The translations under genes and the position numbers were made by a program. A DNA stretch of 64,000 nt from Leptospira sp. WS60.C2 (GTDB lineage: Bacteria > Spirochaetota > Leptospiria > Leptospirales > Leptospiraceae): contig NZ_CP162133.1 of NCBI RefSeq assembly GCF_040833955.1, positions 3,355,501 to 3,419,500 on the forward strand, in the 5' to 3' direction. A model generated the notes under the pieces. That model saw nothing but the letters and a program-made list of their open reading frames with translations. It did no database searches and was not told where the DNA came from. Of the stretch, positions 9,157-17,726 are shown in pieces (the stretch's first letter is position 1; every line of letters starts with the position of its first letter).

Positions 9157-9897
9157 TCATTTTGAAATTATATTTACCTCGGATAGGTATGCGAATGGCT
9201 TAAGATCAACCACATTGTTCTTAAAAAATTCTGCGTCCACAAAGAGGGAACTGGCTCTAATATTGGTCTGTTTGATGATTTTCGCGATCAACTCATCCAG
9301 GATTTGTAAGGCTCGGACTTCATAAAAGAAAGAGTTATCGAGATTGATTCTCAAATTGGTGAAACTACCTCTTCCTGCCAGGGTTAACATGAACCGATCA
9401 TAGATTTCCTCGACCGATTTTTTCCCAGGACACCCTTTAATGTCTAACTGCATTTGCGAAATTGAGAGTTCTGTCACATTCACCTGCAAAGGGAATTCCT
9501 TTTTATCGATGATGTTTTCCGGTTTGAGTTGTAGGACTTGGGCGATCTTTTCAAGTAGAGCTTGGTTTGCGATGGGTTTTAATAAATAGGCAGTCACATG
9601 GCTTTGGGCAGCACGTTTGACTTGGTCTTTTTCACCTACTGCTGTCAACATGATGACGGGAGTAAGCTTCAACATGTCTTTGCCCTTTTCTAAAAAACTA
9701 ATCCCATCCAAATAGGGCATATTCACATCACTGATCACCAAATCATAACTATTGTTTCGAACTTTGGTTAGACCTGACATTCCATCCACAACATGAGTCA
9801 CATCAAAGTTGTATCGTTCCAGAGTGTGCAATAGAAGTTTTGCACTACTCTCATCATCTTCTAGCAAGAGAACTTTATACACTTTTGGACGATTCAT
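9157..9897 (-). CDS. Response regulator with uncharacterised C-terminal domain
   Basis: A 246-residue protein with an N-terminal CheY-like receiver (residues about 6-125): acidic pair LLEDDE at 11-16, phosphoacceptor Asp57 in DLVISDVNMPYLDG, conserved T in VIMLTA and K in YLLKPI. The C-terminal 110 residues are not a recognisable DNA-binding output domain; they alternate beta and alpha segments and I cannot name the fold. A cytoplasmic signalling role in a two-component pathway is inferred. No histidine kinase is adjacent. It is 12 nt downstream of aroC on the same strand. Confidence 0.85.
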   Translation of the reverse strand: MNRPKVYKVLLLEDDESSAKLLLHTLERYNFDVTHVVDGMSGLTKVRNNSYDLVISDVNMPYLDGISFLEKGKDMLKLTPVIMLTAVGEKDQVKRAAQSHVTAYLLKPIANQALLEKIAQVLQLKPENIIDKKEFPLQVNVTELSISQMQLDIKGCPGKKSVEEIYDRFMLTLAGRGSFTNLRINLDNSFFYEVRALQILDELIAKIIKQTNIRASSLFVDAEFFKNNVVDLKPFAYLSEVNIISK

Positions 9898-9909
9898 GTT
9901 TCAAATCCT

Positions 9910-11046
9910 CTATTGGTTCGGAATGGCATTCAAGTTTGCATACTTCATAAACCATTTTGGCTGTAACGCTCTTTGGTAAAGATATGCATCAACTAACACT
10001 AAATTGACAACTGCTTCCACAATTGGAACCGCTCTTGGTAACACACAAGGATCATGTCGACCTTTTGCTTGTAGGATTGTTTCTTTGTTTTGGTCGTTAA
10101 CTGTTTTTTGTTCTTTCTTGATTGTAGAAGTAGGTTTGAAGGCAGCTCGAATGACAAGATCCATTCCATTCGAAATACCACCTTGGATTCCACCAGAACG
10201 ATTGGTTCTTGTTTTGACTTTGCCAGTTCCTTCTTCTATATAAAATTCATCGTTATGTGTACTGCCTGTTTGGCGAGTACCAGAAAAACCAGAACCCACC
10301 TCAAAACCTTTACAGGCAGAAATGGATAAGATGGCTTTGGCTAAATCAGCATCTAATTTATCATAAACGGGATCACCGAGACCAGGAGGTAAGTTGCGCA
10401 CCACTACCTTTACAACTCCACCAACTGAATCTCCTTCATCACGGAGTTTTCGAATGAGTGTTTCCATTTCTTCGTTAGCAGATGGTTTCGGACAACGGGT
10501 GGGAAATTGGTCTACAATGTCTCGAGACAATGGGTATTCCTCTTCTGTGATCAAGGAATCAATCGGTCCGATTGAATCAACGAACCCAACGGTTGAGATT
10601 CCTAACTCCTTTTCTAAAATCACACGAGCAAGTCCTGCTGCGGCCACTCTTCCAATCGTTTCTCGAACGGAAGAACGCCCTCCACCCACATGGGCACGAT
10701 GGCCATATTTTTCTGAATACGTATAATCAGCATGAGACGGACGAAAGACATGTGCCATCTCATCATAATCACTTCCAATTGTATTTTGGTTGTTCACCTT
10801 CATCAAGATGGGACTACCAGTGGTTTTTCCTTGGAAAACACCAGATTCTACAACCATTCGGTCTTTTTCATCTCTAGGAGTTGTCAGATCATTTTGACCT
10901 GGTCTACGACGTGTTAAATCTTTTTGGATTTCTTCTTCTGGGAAGGGAAGTCCAGCAGGAACTCCATCCACTACAACTCCAACGGATGTTCCGTGAGACT
11001 CTCCAAATGTCGATACTCGAAAAATTTTTCCCCAACTTGATGGCAT
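9910..11046 (-). CDS. aroC: Chorismate synthase
   Basis: A 378-residue enzyme converting 5-enolpyruvylshikimate-3-phosphate to chorismate with reduced FMN, the last step of the shikimate pathway. Signature segments are [20 protein letters not shown] near the N-terminus, [31 protein letters not shown] and, near the C-terminus, [18 protein letters not shown]. The length is typical. Its 5' end faces the divergent TonB-like operon, and another shikimate gene (aroD) lies at the end of that operon. Confidence 0.96.
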   Translation of the reverse strand: MPSSWGKIFRVSTFGESHGTSVGVVVDGVPAGLPFPEEEIQKDLTRRRPGQNDLTTPRDEKDRMVVESGVFQGKTTGSPILMKVNNQNTIGSDYDEMAHVFRPSHADYTYSEKYGHRAHVGGGRSSVRETIGRVAAAGLARVILEKELGISTVGFVDSIGPIDSLITEEEYPLSRDIVDQFPTRCPKPSANEEMETLIRKLRDEGDSVGGVVKVVVRNLPPGLGDPVYDKLDADLAKAILSISACKGFEVGSGFSGTRQTGSTHNDEFYIEEGTGKVKTRTNRSGGIQGGISNGMDLVIRAAFKPTSTIKKEQKTVNDQNKETILQAKGRHDPCVLPRAVPIVEAVVNLVLVDAYLYQRALQPKWFMKYANLNAIPNQ

Positions 11047-11105
11047 ATACGGACAATGAAAATGGAGATTGCATTCTCTCCAATAAAGTTTTTCATGAAC
11101 TTGGA

Positions 11106-11603
11106 ATGCACTTTCTCTTTGATGGACCCAAATATAAGGCCGTCGCCCTTAGCATTGGGCTTCATCTTTTGGTTCTTATGTCTTATTGGGGGATGGGTGA
11201 TCAAAGTAAGAAAGATCCCTCCTTGACGAGTCTCAAAGAGGGTGGCACGTTTTCAAACATTCAAATTCTCATTTCCAATGGAATCGGTGAAACAAAGGAA
11301 ACACAATCTCCCACAACATCCCCAAGTGAGGGAACGAAAACCACTCAGGATGAAATTGCTGAATTTCAAAACTGTCTGAGTTATCCAAGTTTGGCTTTGG
11401 AACAAAAACTCGAAGATGATTGTGTATACCAACTTTCTGTTCGACCAGATGGTAGTTTGGAAAAAATTGCAGTGGTCAGAGCATGTAGGTATGCGGTTTT
11501 TGATCAACAGGTACGTCGTCAACTTTCTGATTGGCAGTTTTCGTACACCAAAGGCAAAGAATTTGTTTTACCCATTAGGTTCCGTTTAGATGTCAGAGAC
11601 TAA
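11106..11603 (+). CDS. TonB-like energy transducer, short
   Basis: About 165 residues: one N-terminal membrane anchor ([21 protein letters not shown]), a Ser/Thr-rich linker, and a C-terminal TonB-like domain ([19 protein letters not shown], then [10 protein letters not shown] near the end). TonB proteins pass inner-membrane proton energy to outer membrane receptors. The linker lacks the long proline-rich stretch of classical TonB, and the C-terminal domain holds three cysteines, which is unusual. I chose ATG 11106 because earlier starts would place coding inside the 5' end of aroC; ATG 11040 is possible. It overlaps the next gene by 14 nt. No exbB/exbD is nearby. Confidence 0.65.
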   Translation: MHFLFDGPKYKAVALSIGLHLLVLMSYWGMGDQSKKDPSLTSLKEGGTFSNIQILISNGIGETKETQSPTTSPSEGTKTTQDEIAEFQNCLSYPSLALEQKLEDDCVYQLSVRPDGSLEKIAVVRACRYAVFDQQVRRQLSDWQFSYTKGKEFVLPIRFRLDVRD

Positions 11604-12129
11604 TTCCCAATCCGAAGAATCTCTTTGGTATATTGTTTATACCAAACCTCGCGCAGAAAAAAAACTAAGCGAACATCTGAGAAAATATAACATTCAAAAT
11701 TACTTACCTCTAAAAAAGGAACGTAAAAAATGGACAGACCGTTTTAAATGGGTTCAAGTTCCCTTACTGCCCTCTTACATTTTTGTGAGAATTGTTTTTT
11801 GGAAGGAGAAAAATAAAGTCCTCCAATTACCGGGCTCCGTTCAATTTGTCTTTCATAAGGGTTTACCGGCCACCGTAACTCAGGATGAACTAGACCAAAT
11901 CGAGGAAGCAGTCCAAAAATACTCGGATAGTTTAAAAGTAAGCCCAGAATCCATTTTGGAAAAAGGCAAAATCGTAAGAATCATTGCCGGTTCTTTTAAA
12001 GGAAGAAACATGGAAGTGATCAAAGTGAAAAACAAAACCTTAGTGGTTTTAAGGATTCCAGGAATCGAAACTGTAATTACCCATGAGATCAAAGTGGATG
12101 ATTTAGCCTGGGAGGAATTAGTCGTATGA
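11590..12129 (+). CDS. NusG-like antiterminator, UpxY/RfaH type
   Basis: A 179-residue NusG paralogue. The N-terminal NGN domain (WYIVYTKPRAEKKLSEHLRK, then NYLPLKKERKKWTDRFKW, then PLLPSYIFVR) matches UpxY-family specialised NusG proteins; a KOW motif follows (KIVRIIAGSFKGRNMEVI). These proteins load onto RNA polymerase at particular operons and suppress premature termination, mostly in polysaccharide loci. The next gene, overlapping by 4 nt, is the Kdo-pathway isomerase kdsD, which fits a role in envelope polysaccharide expression. It differs from housekeeping nusG, normally found beside rplK. Confidence 0.85.
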   Translation: MSETNSQSEESLWYIVYTKPRAEKKLSEHLRKYNIQNYLPLKKERKKWTDRFKWVQVPLLPSYIFVRIVFWKEKNKVLQLPGSVQFVFHKGLPATVTQDELDQIEEAVQKYSDSLKVSPESILEKGKIVRIIAGSFKGRNMEVIKVKNKTLVVLRIPGIETVITHEIKVDDLAWEELVV

Positions 12130-13100
12130 AAGAAAAAGATACATTAACCATTGTTAAACAAGCACTAGATGATGAAATCTCATCCCTCGTCCATTTCCGA
12201 GATCATTTGGATCCATCAGTCAAAGATTGTATCAATTTGATTTTACAGTCCAAAGGAAAAGTGATTGTGACTGGAGTTGGCAAGTCGGGAGACATTGCCA
12301 AAAAAATATCCCACACACTTTCTTCCACAGGCACCTCAGCTTATTTTCTCCATCCAACCGATGCCTCTCATGGTGATTCTGGAATTGTTGGTCCAGATGA
12401 TGTTGTACTTGCGATAGGCAAAAGTGGCGAATCAGAAGAACTCAATTACATTCTGCCAACCCTTCGGAAGATCGGAGCAAAAATTGTCGGGATTACAGCA
12501 AACGCTAAATCAAAATTAGCTGAACTTTCTGACGTTGTCATCATCACTCCCGTATTAAAAGAGGCATGTCCTCTTGATCTTGCTCCCACATCTAGCACAA
12601 CCATTGCTCTTGTTTTAGGAGATGCAATTGCAGTTGCTCTCATGGAATTAAAAAATTTCAAGGCAGATGATTTTGCATTGTATCACCCAGCTGGTCGTCT
12701 TGGAAAAAGACTTTCCTTGTATTTATCAGATGTGATGCGCAAAGGAGATCGAAATGCCTCCATTCCTGTTGATGCAAACTTAGAAAGAATCTTAAAAGAA
12801 ATCACGGAAAAAGGAATCGGAGCAACTGGGGTTGTCAATGATGGTGGCAAATTAATCGGACTCATCACAGATTATGACATTCGTAAGTATCTCACAAAAC
12901 AGACATTATCTCCCAATGTCACTGCAAAAGAAATGATGAACCCAAATCCTAGTAGTTTTTTACCAAATGAAAAGGCCTATGATGTTTTGGTGAAAATGGA
13001 AGGCCGAGAAAGACCGATTTCTGTAGCACCTGTGGTGGATGAAAACGGAATTTTTGTTGGGATGATTTCTCTACACGATTTATTACAAAAAGGACTATAA
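12126..13100 (+). CDS. kdsD: Arabinose-5-phosphate isomerase
   Basis: A 324-residue KdsD/GutQ-type enzyme that interconverts ribulose 5-phosphate and arabinose 5-phosphate, the first step to Kdo for lipopolysaccharide. An N-terminal SIS domain (TGVGKSGDIAKKISHTLSS, then HPTDASHGDSGIVG and AIGKSGESEE) is followed by two CBS domains (about residues 205-262 and 268-324). The architecture and length are those of KdsD. It overlaps the upstream NusG-like gene by 4 nt and is followed after 5 nt by aroD. Confidence 0.95.
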   Translation: MKEKDTLTIVKQALDDEISSLVHFRDHLDPSVKDCINLILQSKGKVIVTGVGKSGDIAKKISHTLSSTGTSAYFLHPTDASHGDSGIVGPDDVVLAIGKSGESEELNYILPTLRKIGAKIVGITANAKSKLAELSDVVIITPVLKEACPLDLAPTSSTTIALVLGDAIAVALMELKNFKADDFALYHPAGRLGKRLSLYLSDVMRKGDRNASIPVDANLERILKEITEKGIGATGVVNDGGKLIGLITDYDIRKYLTKQTLSPNVTAKEMMNPNPSSFLPNEKAYDVLVKMEGRERPISVAPVVDENGIFVGMISLHDLLQKGL

Positions 13101-13105
13101 AGTTT

Positions 13106-13822
13106 ATGCCAGATTCTTATAAAATCATAGCTTCTGTTGGTGAAGATGAGCTACGCCATCTTCAAAAAAAAGATGTAAAAGATGTGGATGTGATTGAAGT
13201 TCGATTGGACTTGTTTTCGAGAAATTATATCCAAAAAGAAATGAAAAAGAAGATCAAGGCACTTGGTTTGCCAGTCCTATTCACCTATCGAAGGGCAGAA
13301 GATAGCAGTGTTCGTTCTTATGTGAAACTTTTCCCTGAAGATGTGGAAGGGATCATCAAAGATTTTAATGACAATGCCAACTATTTGGATATTGAATTGA
13401 ATCGAGAAGATACTATCTTCAAAAACTACGAAAATTTAAACTATCGAATCATTTATTCGTATCATTCTTTCAAAAAATCGATACTGGCTAATGAGATGAA
13501 TCGGTTTATCGAAAAATCAAAACCAGTCAAAAAGAAAAATCCTATTTATAAATTTGCGATCACACCTGAAAATATAGAAGAGACAGCCGATTTTTTAAAT
13601 GATATCAAACTCCTTTCGAAAACAAATACTATGATTGGAATTTGTATGGGAGAGTTGGGAATCATCTCAAGAGTGTTTGGTGATAAATTCAATTCTTCTT
13701 TTACGTATATGACATTAGGGGAACCAAAGGCACCAGGACAAATTTCTGTTGATACGTTCAAAAAATTACGAGCAGATCTATTCAAAAGTCCACAATCTAC
13801 AAAGGAATCAAAAGAAGATTAA
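13106..13822 (+). CDS. aroD: 3-dehydroquinate dehydratase, type I
   Basis: A 238-residue type I dehydroquinase of the shikimate pathway, which dehydrates 3-dehydroquinate through a lysine Schiff base. Visible motifs are VIEVRLDLF (substrate-binding Glu and Arg), VLFTYRR, the catalytic His in YSYHSF, the Schiff-base Lys in YKFAITPEN, and LGEPKAPGQIS near the C-terminus. It is the last gene of the TonB-like/NusG-like/kdsD run, 5 nt after kdsD, and converges on the TPR gene. Confidence 0.92.
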   Translation: MPDSYKIIASVGEDELRHLQKKDVKDVDVIEVRLDLFSRNYIQKEMKKKIKALGLPVLFTYRRAEDSSVRSYVKLFPEDVEGIIKDFNDNANYLDIELNREDTIFKNYENLNYRIIYSYHSFKKSILANEMNRFIEKSKPVKKKNPIYKFAITPENIEETADFLNDIKLLSKTNTMIGICMGELGIISRVFGDKFNSSFTYMTLGEPKAPGQISVDTFKKLRADLFKSPQSTKESKED

Positions 13823-13921
13823 GAAGTTTGATTAGTTTAATATAGCGTGATGATTGACAAATTTGGAGAGACTTTCCAATCAATCGATTCCTTTGTCAGA
13901 GTATGATTCCAATAAATCCAA

Positions 13922-13952
13922 GAAAACCGACTCAATCCAGTTATTGAGCCGG
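13922..13952 (-). terminator. Intrinsic terminator containing the TPR gene stop codon
   Basis: On the minus strand a 10-bp stem CCGGCTCAAT/ATTGAGTCGG (one G-U pair) with a 6-nt loop is followed by TTTTCT. The TAA stop of the TPR gene (13943-13941) lies at the stem-loop junction, so the hairpin begins within coding sequence. On the plus strand the same pair has an A-C mismatch and no U tract, so it should act only on the minus strand. Confidence 0.75.
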
Positions 13953-15533
13953 TGGCGAAATGATGGGACTTGTCACTTTCCCACCTTTTGTATTTAGAAA
14001 CTCTCGGAACGAAACTTCCTTCCATACTTCTTTGAAGTCTTTTTCTAAATTCGCAGAGGTCCAATATTCAGGTTTTAAATCCGCTGCTAATTGAAATTCT
14101 TCTTTGGTCTTAGTAAGGTCATTTTTCTTCGCATAACAACGAGCAAGTAAATAATGAGCGGCCGAAGAACCTGTTGTTTTTTGTAAATATGGGATTGCTA
14201 AATCGATTTTACCACCGTAAAAATAATTTCTACCTCGATAAAACAAAAACTCTCTTCCGTTGGCAACTGTTTGGTCTTTTTCCAAAACCAAAAAGTATGT
14301 TTCAGCAAGATCAAAGGCATTGTTTTCTGTATACTTACGGGCCAATTTCAAAAAACCAATTTGATATTTTTCCGGTGTTTTGGAGGGATCAGGGTATTTG
14401 TTTTTGATAAACTCAGAATACATGGAAAAACTTGTTTCGAATTTTTTTGTTTTATTCCCAGTTTCAAATAAACAAACAAATCGAAACATATGCGATTCTA
14501 CTTGAGTTGGGTTGTAAGAAAGTGCTTTATCAGATGTGGATATACATTTTTCCCAATCCGATTTTTGAACATATAAACGTGCTAGTGCAAGAAGAGGTGT
14601 ATCTTTTGGCACTTGTTTGAAAGCATCTTGGAAAGAGGATTCTGCTTTCTCGACCTCGCCAAGTTTTTGAAATGCAATTCCTTCATTCAAATACACATAA
14701 TACAAAAATACATTGGTGTCTTTTGAAAATGGATTTTTTTTGGCTTTTTCAAAGGAATCAATCGCGGACTTAGGATCATCTAATCGAAGTTTTATGATTC
14801 CCATTTTATAGTGATAACGAGATCGACTAGGATTTTTTTCAATGAGAAGATTTAAGTTCGATTCCGCTTTTTCATATTTTTTTTCTTCAAAGAGCGCTAA
14901 AACATAATCCCAACGAACATCCTCTAAATTAGGTTGGTTAGCTAAAATTTGTTCATAAGATTCACTTGGTTTGGTTGTTTCTTTATCTTCAGCAGTTTCA
15001 TCTGATTTTTTAGGAGATTCCTTTTTATTTTCAGATTGTTTGGGTTCCTGTTGTTTTGGTTCTACCCTTGTTGGTTGTGTGTATGTGTAAGAAGATGGAT
15101 TTCCTTTATTACCAATGGCTCGATTATATATTTTTTGCACTTCTTCGTTTTTGGGATCATATTTCAAATAACGAGCCGAATATGAAGCGGATAGATTCCA
15201 ATCTTGGTGGTAATTAAAAAAAAGTGCTAACTTTAAAAGAACCGTTTTCCTTTGGTCTTTGTCCAGATCCAAATCAGCCGCTCTTCGGAAATTTTGTATC
15301 GATTTTGGATAATCCTTTTTATACTCGTAGATATAACCCAAATACATGTAAGCTTCACCATCTTGCGGATGTAAGTCGGTGTGTTTGGTAAACTTTTTAA
15401 TGGCTTCGCCATACGCTTTTTTTGAAAAAGCCTTCTTACCTTCTTTCATCGCATCACTATCGATGGCAAATGCTGTAGTTTGAAAGATTACAAAAGTGAA
15501 TAGAGAGATAAGGAGTTTTCGCACGGATTCCAA
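13941..15533 (-). CDS. TPR-repeat periplasmic protein
   Basis: A 530-residue secreted protein with a signal peptide cleaved near residue 23 (TTAFA). Tetratricopeptide repeats cover residues about 28-130 and again about 195-510; between them is a 50-residue low-complexity linker rich in Lys, Glu, Pro, Gln and Ser. TPR arrays are protein-interaction scaffolds, so a structural or assembly role in the envelope is likely, with no specific partner visible. It is a monocistronic minus-strand gene ending in its own terminator. Confidence 0.85.
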   Translation of the reverse strand: MESVRKLLISLFTFVIFQTTAFAIDSDAMKEGKKAFSKKAYGEAIKKFTKHTDLHPQDGEAYMYLGYIYEYKKDYPKSIQNFRRAADLDLDKDQRKTVLLKLALFFNYHQDWNLSASYSARYLKYDPKNEEVQKIYNRAIGNKGNPSSYTYTQPTRVEPKQQEPKQSENKKESPKKSDETAEDKETTKPSESYEQILANQPNLEDVRWDYVLALFEEKKYEKAESNLNLLIEKNPSRSRYHYKMGIIKLRLDDPKSAIDSFEKAKKNPFSKDTNVFLYYVYLNEGIAFQKLGEVEKAESSFQDAFKQVPKDTPLLALARLYVQKSDWEKCISTSDKALSYNPTQVESHMFRFVCLFETGNKTKKFETSFSMYSEFIKNKYPDPSKTPEKYQIGFLKLARKYTENNAFDLAETYFLVLEKDQTVANGREFLFYRGRNYFYGGKIDLAIPYLQKTTGSSAAHYLLARCYAKKNDLTKTKEEFQLAADLKPEYWTSANLEKDFKEVWKEVSFREFLNTKGGKVTSPIISPPAQ

Positions 15534-15577
15534 ACTAGTTGGAACCCATGGGAATGAAAGGGATTTTTGGAAAAAAA

Positions 15578-17185
15578 TTAGATCTTCGTTCTTTCTTCTT
15601 TTTGGGAAGCTAAGTTACGCGAAGCTCTAAGAACAATACTCATGGTTGTTATTTGTGGGTTTACCGAAAGTCCTGTGGGATAAACTGACGCATCCATGAC
15701 AAATATGTTTTTATGACCATAAATTTCCAAATTTAAATCAACTGCACCCTTCTCTGGATCGTTTGCTGATTGAATTGATCCATGAGGATGGGCTGAACCA
15801 ACCGTTAGATCACCAGGTCTTGTGCTCTCCTTTAAGATCCAATCAAAGTTGTCGTTTCCTGTGACTTTGTATGGTTCTGTAAATCGAGTGAAAGGAAAAA
15901 TCAATTCTTTGGCACCAGCAGCAACGGTCACCTCTGCTAACGCTTTTAATCCTTTTAACATGTTCATACCATCTGTGGGAGTGAGTTCAAAGTAAACTTT
16001 TCGTCTACCTAAACTGTACTTCACACTTGCATTCGCTTCCCCATCCGCACCATCGCGAACAAGAACAATCCCTGCGTTATATTTGGTATAATCTTTCATC
16101 ACATCAAACTGCTGTTTGCCGTAGAAAGGAACTAGTGAGGAAGCTAGAGTTGGTCTGTAAGGTGCAGCTTCTAACCAATACCCATAACCAGTTCCATTTT
16201 GATTATGACCATCTTTGATCACGATCGACTGTGGTGGTCCCTGGAACATTTTGATTTCCGAGTCAAATTTTCCAAAGATAGTCGATGTAGGATGAACTTT
16301 TAAATTCCTTCCTACCCAAGCATTTCCAATTCCACTTCTTTGCAAAAGAGCAGGTCCTTCAATCGCACCAGCACTCACAATCACAACAGGAGCTTTGATT
16401 TCCATGGTTTCAATGATTTCAGAAGGAGCTTTTTCATAAGCGTCGGGAGTAAACTCGGCAACAACGGTTTTGATCTTTCCATCGCGGATTTTGACAGCAC
16501 GCATATTAGAAACAACAGTCGCTCCCGCTTCGAGTGCATCCGGGATCCAAGTGAGAAAGGTAGATTGTTTTGCGTTGATCGGGCAACCCAAACCACACCT
16601 TCCAAGACCAATACATCCCCGATTATTATTGCGCAAAACTTGAGGACTCATTCCCAGTTTTTTCCCACCGACACGTAATACATCGTTGTTCGCATTGATT
16701 AAGTTATCGGGAACTTCATGAACGCCTAATCGTTCATGCACTTCAGAAACATAAGGATCCATTTCTTCGCGCGAGTATCCTTGCCAACCAAATCGTTCTG
16801 CCCATTCATTGGTTACGTATTCTGGTGGGTACAAGGAAGTTTGCCAATTGACAGTGGTAGATCCACCTATGGACTTACCTTGTAAAATCGATAACGTTTG
16901 TTCTTCGGTGACGATGAATCCTGCATCTCGATACAGTCTTGCTTGTGAAACAAATTCATCTGAGCTAAATTGAGCAGGAGTAAAATAACTTCCCTCTTCA
17001 ATGAGAACAACTTTCCATCCATTTTTTGCAAGTTCCCTAGCAGCAACAGCGCCACCTGCACCAGAGCCTATGACAACTACATCTGCTGTTAGTTCCCATT
17101 TCCCATTTTGAATTTGATATGTTTTGATGGTTTCTGCGTGTTTTTTTGGAGTAATGATTTTTTCGTTAATTGTTGGAATTCCCAT
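15578..17185 (-). CDS. GMC-family oxidoreductase
   Basis: A 535-residue FAD enzyme of the glucose-methanol-choline family. The dinucleotide-binding motif is VVIGSGAGGAVAARELAKNG at about residues 35-54; SIGGSTTVNWQ follows, then a Cys-rich segment CIGLGRCGLGCP at about 190, and the C-terminal HPHGS and NPQITTMSIVLRASR motifs with the active-site His/Asn region. Such enzymes oxidise alcohols or sterols and pass electrons to a quinone or cytochrome. The small lipoprotein gene 12 nt upstream is a likely partner subunit. The substrate is unknown. Confidence 0.9.
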   Translation of the reverse strand: MGIPTINEKIITPKKHAETIKTYQIQNGKWELTADVVVIGSGAGGAVAARELAKNGWKVVLIEEGSYFTPAQFSSDEFVSQARLYRDAGFIVTEEQTLSILQGKSIGGSTTVNWQTSLYPPEYVTNEWAERFGWQGYSREEMDPYVSEVHERLGVHEVPDNLINANNDVLRVGGKKLGMSPQVLRNNNRGCIGLGRCGLGCPINAKQSTFLTWIPDALEAGATVVSNMRAVKIRDGKIKTVVAEFTPDAYEKAPSEIIETMEIKAPVVIVSAGAIEGPALLQRSGIGNAWVGRNLKVHPTSTIFGKFDSEIKMFQGPPQSIVIKDGHNQNGTGYGYWLEAAPYRPTLASSLVPFYGKQQFDVMKDYTKYNAGIVLVRDGADGEANASVKYSLGRRKVYFELTPTDGMNMLKGLKALAEVTVAAGAKELIFPFTRFTEPYKVTGNDNFDWILKESTRPGDLTVGSAHPHGSIQSANDPEKGAVDLNLEIYGHKNIFVMDASVYPTGLSVNPQITTMSIVLRASRNLASQKEERTKI

Positions 17186-17197
17186 AGATCGTCCGCC

Positions 17198-17704
17198 TTA
17201 TTGATTGTAACCGACAAATTTTTGGTACTCTTTGTCAGAGCTTAGTAAGAAGAATGAGATTTGTCTTAGGATGGCATAAACACCACGTTTGATTCCTAAA
17301 GACGAATGTTTCCATTCTAATAATCGTTTGATGCGCTCTTCTGGTGGAAGTTTGACAATAGGAGTAAAAGAAAAGTCAAGAGCCATTGCCGCCAAAATGG
17401 AAGAAGGAACACTTGCTAACAGCTGTATTACGCTCTCTGTTTCAATTGGATACGGATGACCATACACATAATTGTCTAACGCAAGTCCCAAATCAAAATT
17501 GGGAATGGGATTGTCTTGTAAGAAGACTTCTTGCAAACTGCGAAAACTGTGGTATTGTTCTGGCGATATTCCTCTAAGAGGAGGAGTATTGACCCCAGGA
17601 CCACAATTCACTCCCTGTATGGAAACAGCAGTTAAGGCAAAACATTTGAGAGAAAATTTTAAGAAACGATTTCGTGAAAGTAGGAAGGGTGTGTACGGCT
17701 CCAA
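17198..17704 (-). CDS. Small lipoprotein, likely partner of the GMC dehydrogenase
   Basis: A 168-residue protein starting at TTG 17704, with AAGGA about 8 nt upstream. The N-terminus SRNRFLKF followed by a hydrophobic run and candidate lipobox Cys34 resembles a Tat-type signal with one Arg of the pair replaced. The position directly before a GMC oxidoreductase and the size match the gluconate 2-dehydrogenase subunit 3 family, which forms a membrane-linked dehydrogenase with a GMC large subunit. The family match is inferred from context and general shape, not from a strong motif. Confidence 0.7.
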   Translation of the reverse strand: MEPYTPFLLSRNRFLKFSLKCFALTAVSIQGVNCGPGVNTPPLRGISPEQYHSFRSLQEVFLQDNPIPNFDLGLALDNYVYGHPYPIETESVIQLLASVPSSILAAMALDFSFTPIVKLPPEERIKRLLEWKHSSLGIKRGVYAILRQISFFLLSSDKEYQKFVGYNQ

Positions 17705-17726
17705 GTCTCATTTCCTTCTGTTAGAT

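Noticed and set aside
11063..11082. Inverted repeat TGGAGA-n8-TCTCCA upstream of the TonB-like gene
   Set aside because: Short arms with a long spacer and no match to a known operator; it could occur by chance.
10881..11105. N-terminal extension of the TonB-like gene
   Set aside because: It is antisense to the 5' end of aroC and would place unrelated residues before the membrane anchor. ATG 11106 gives the expected layout.
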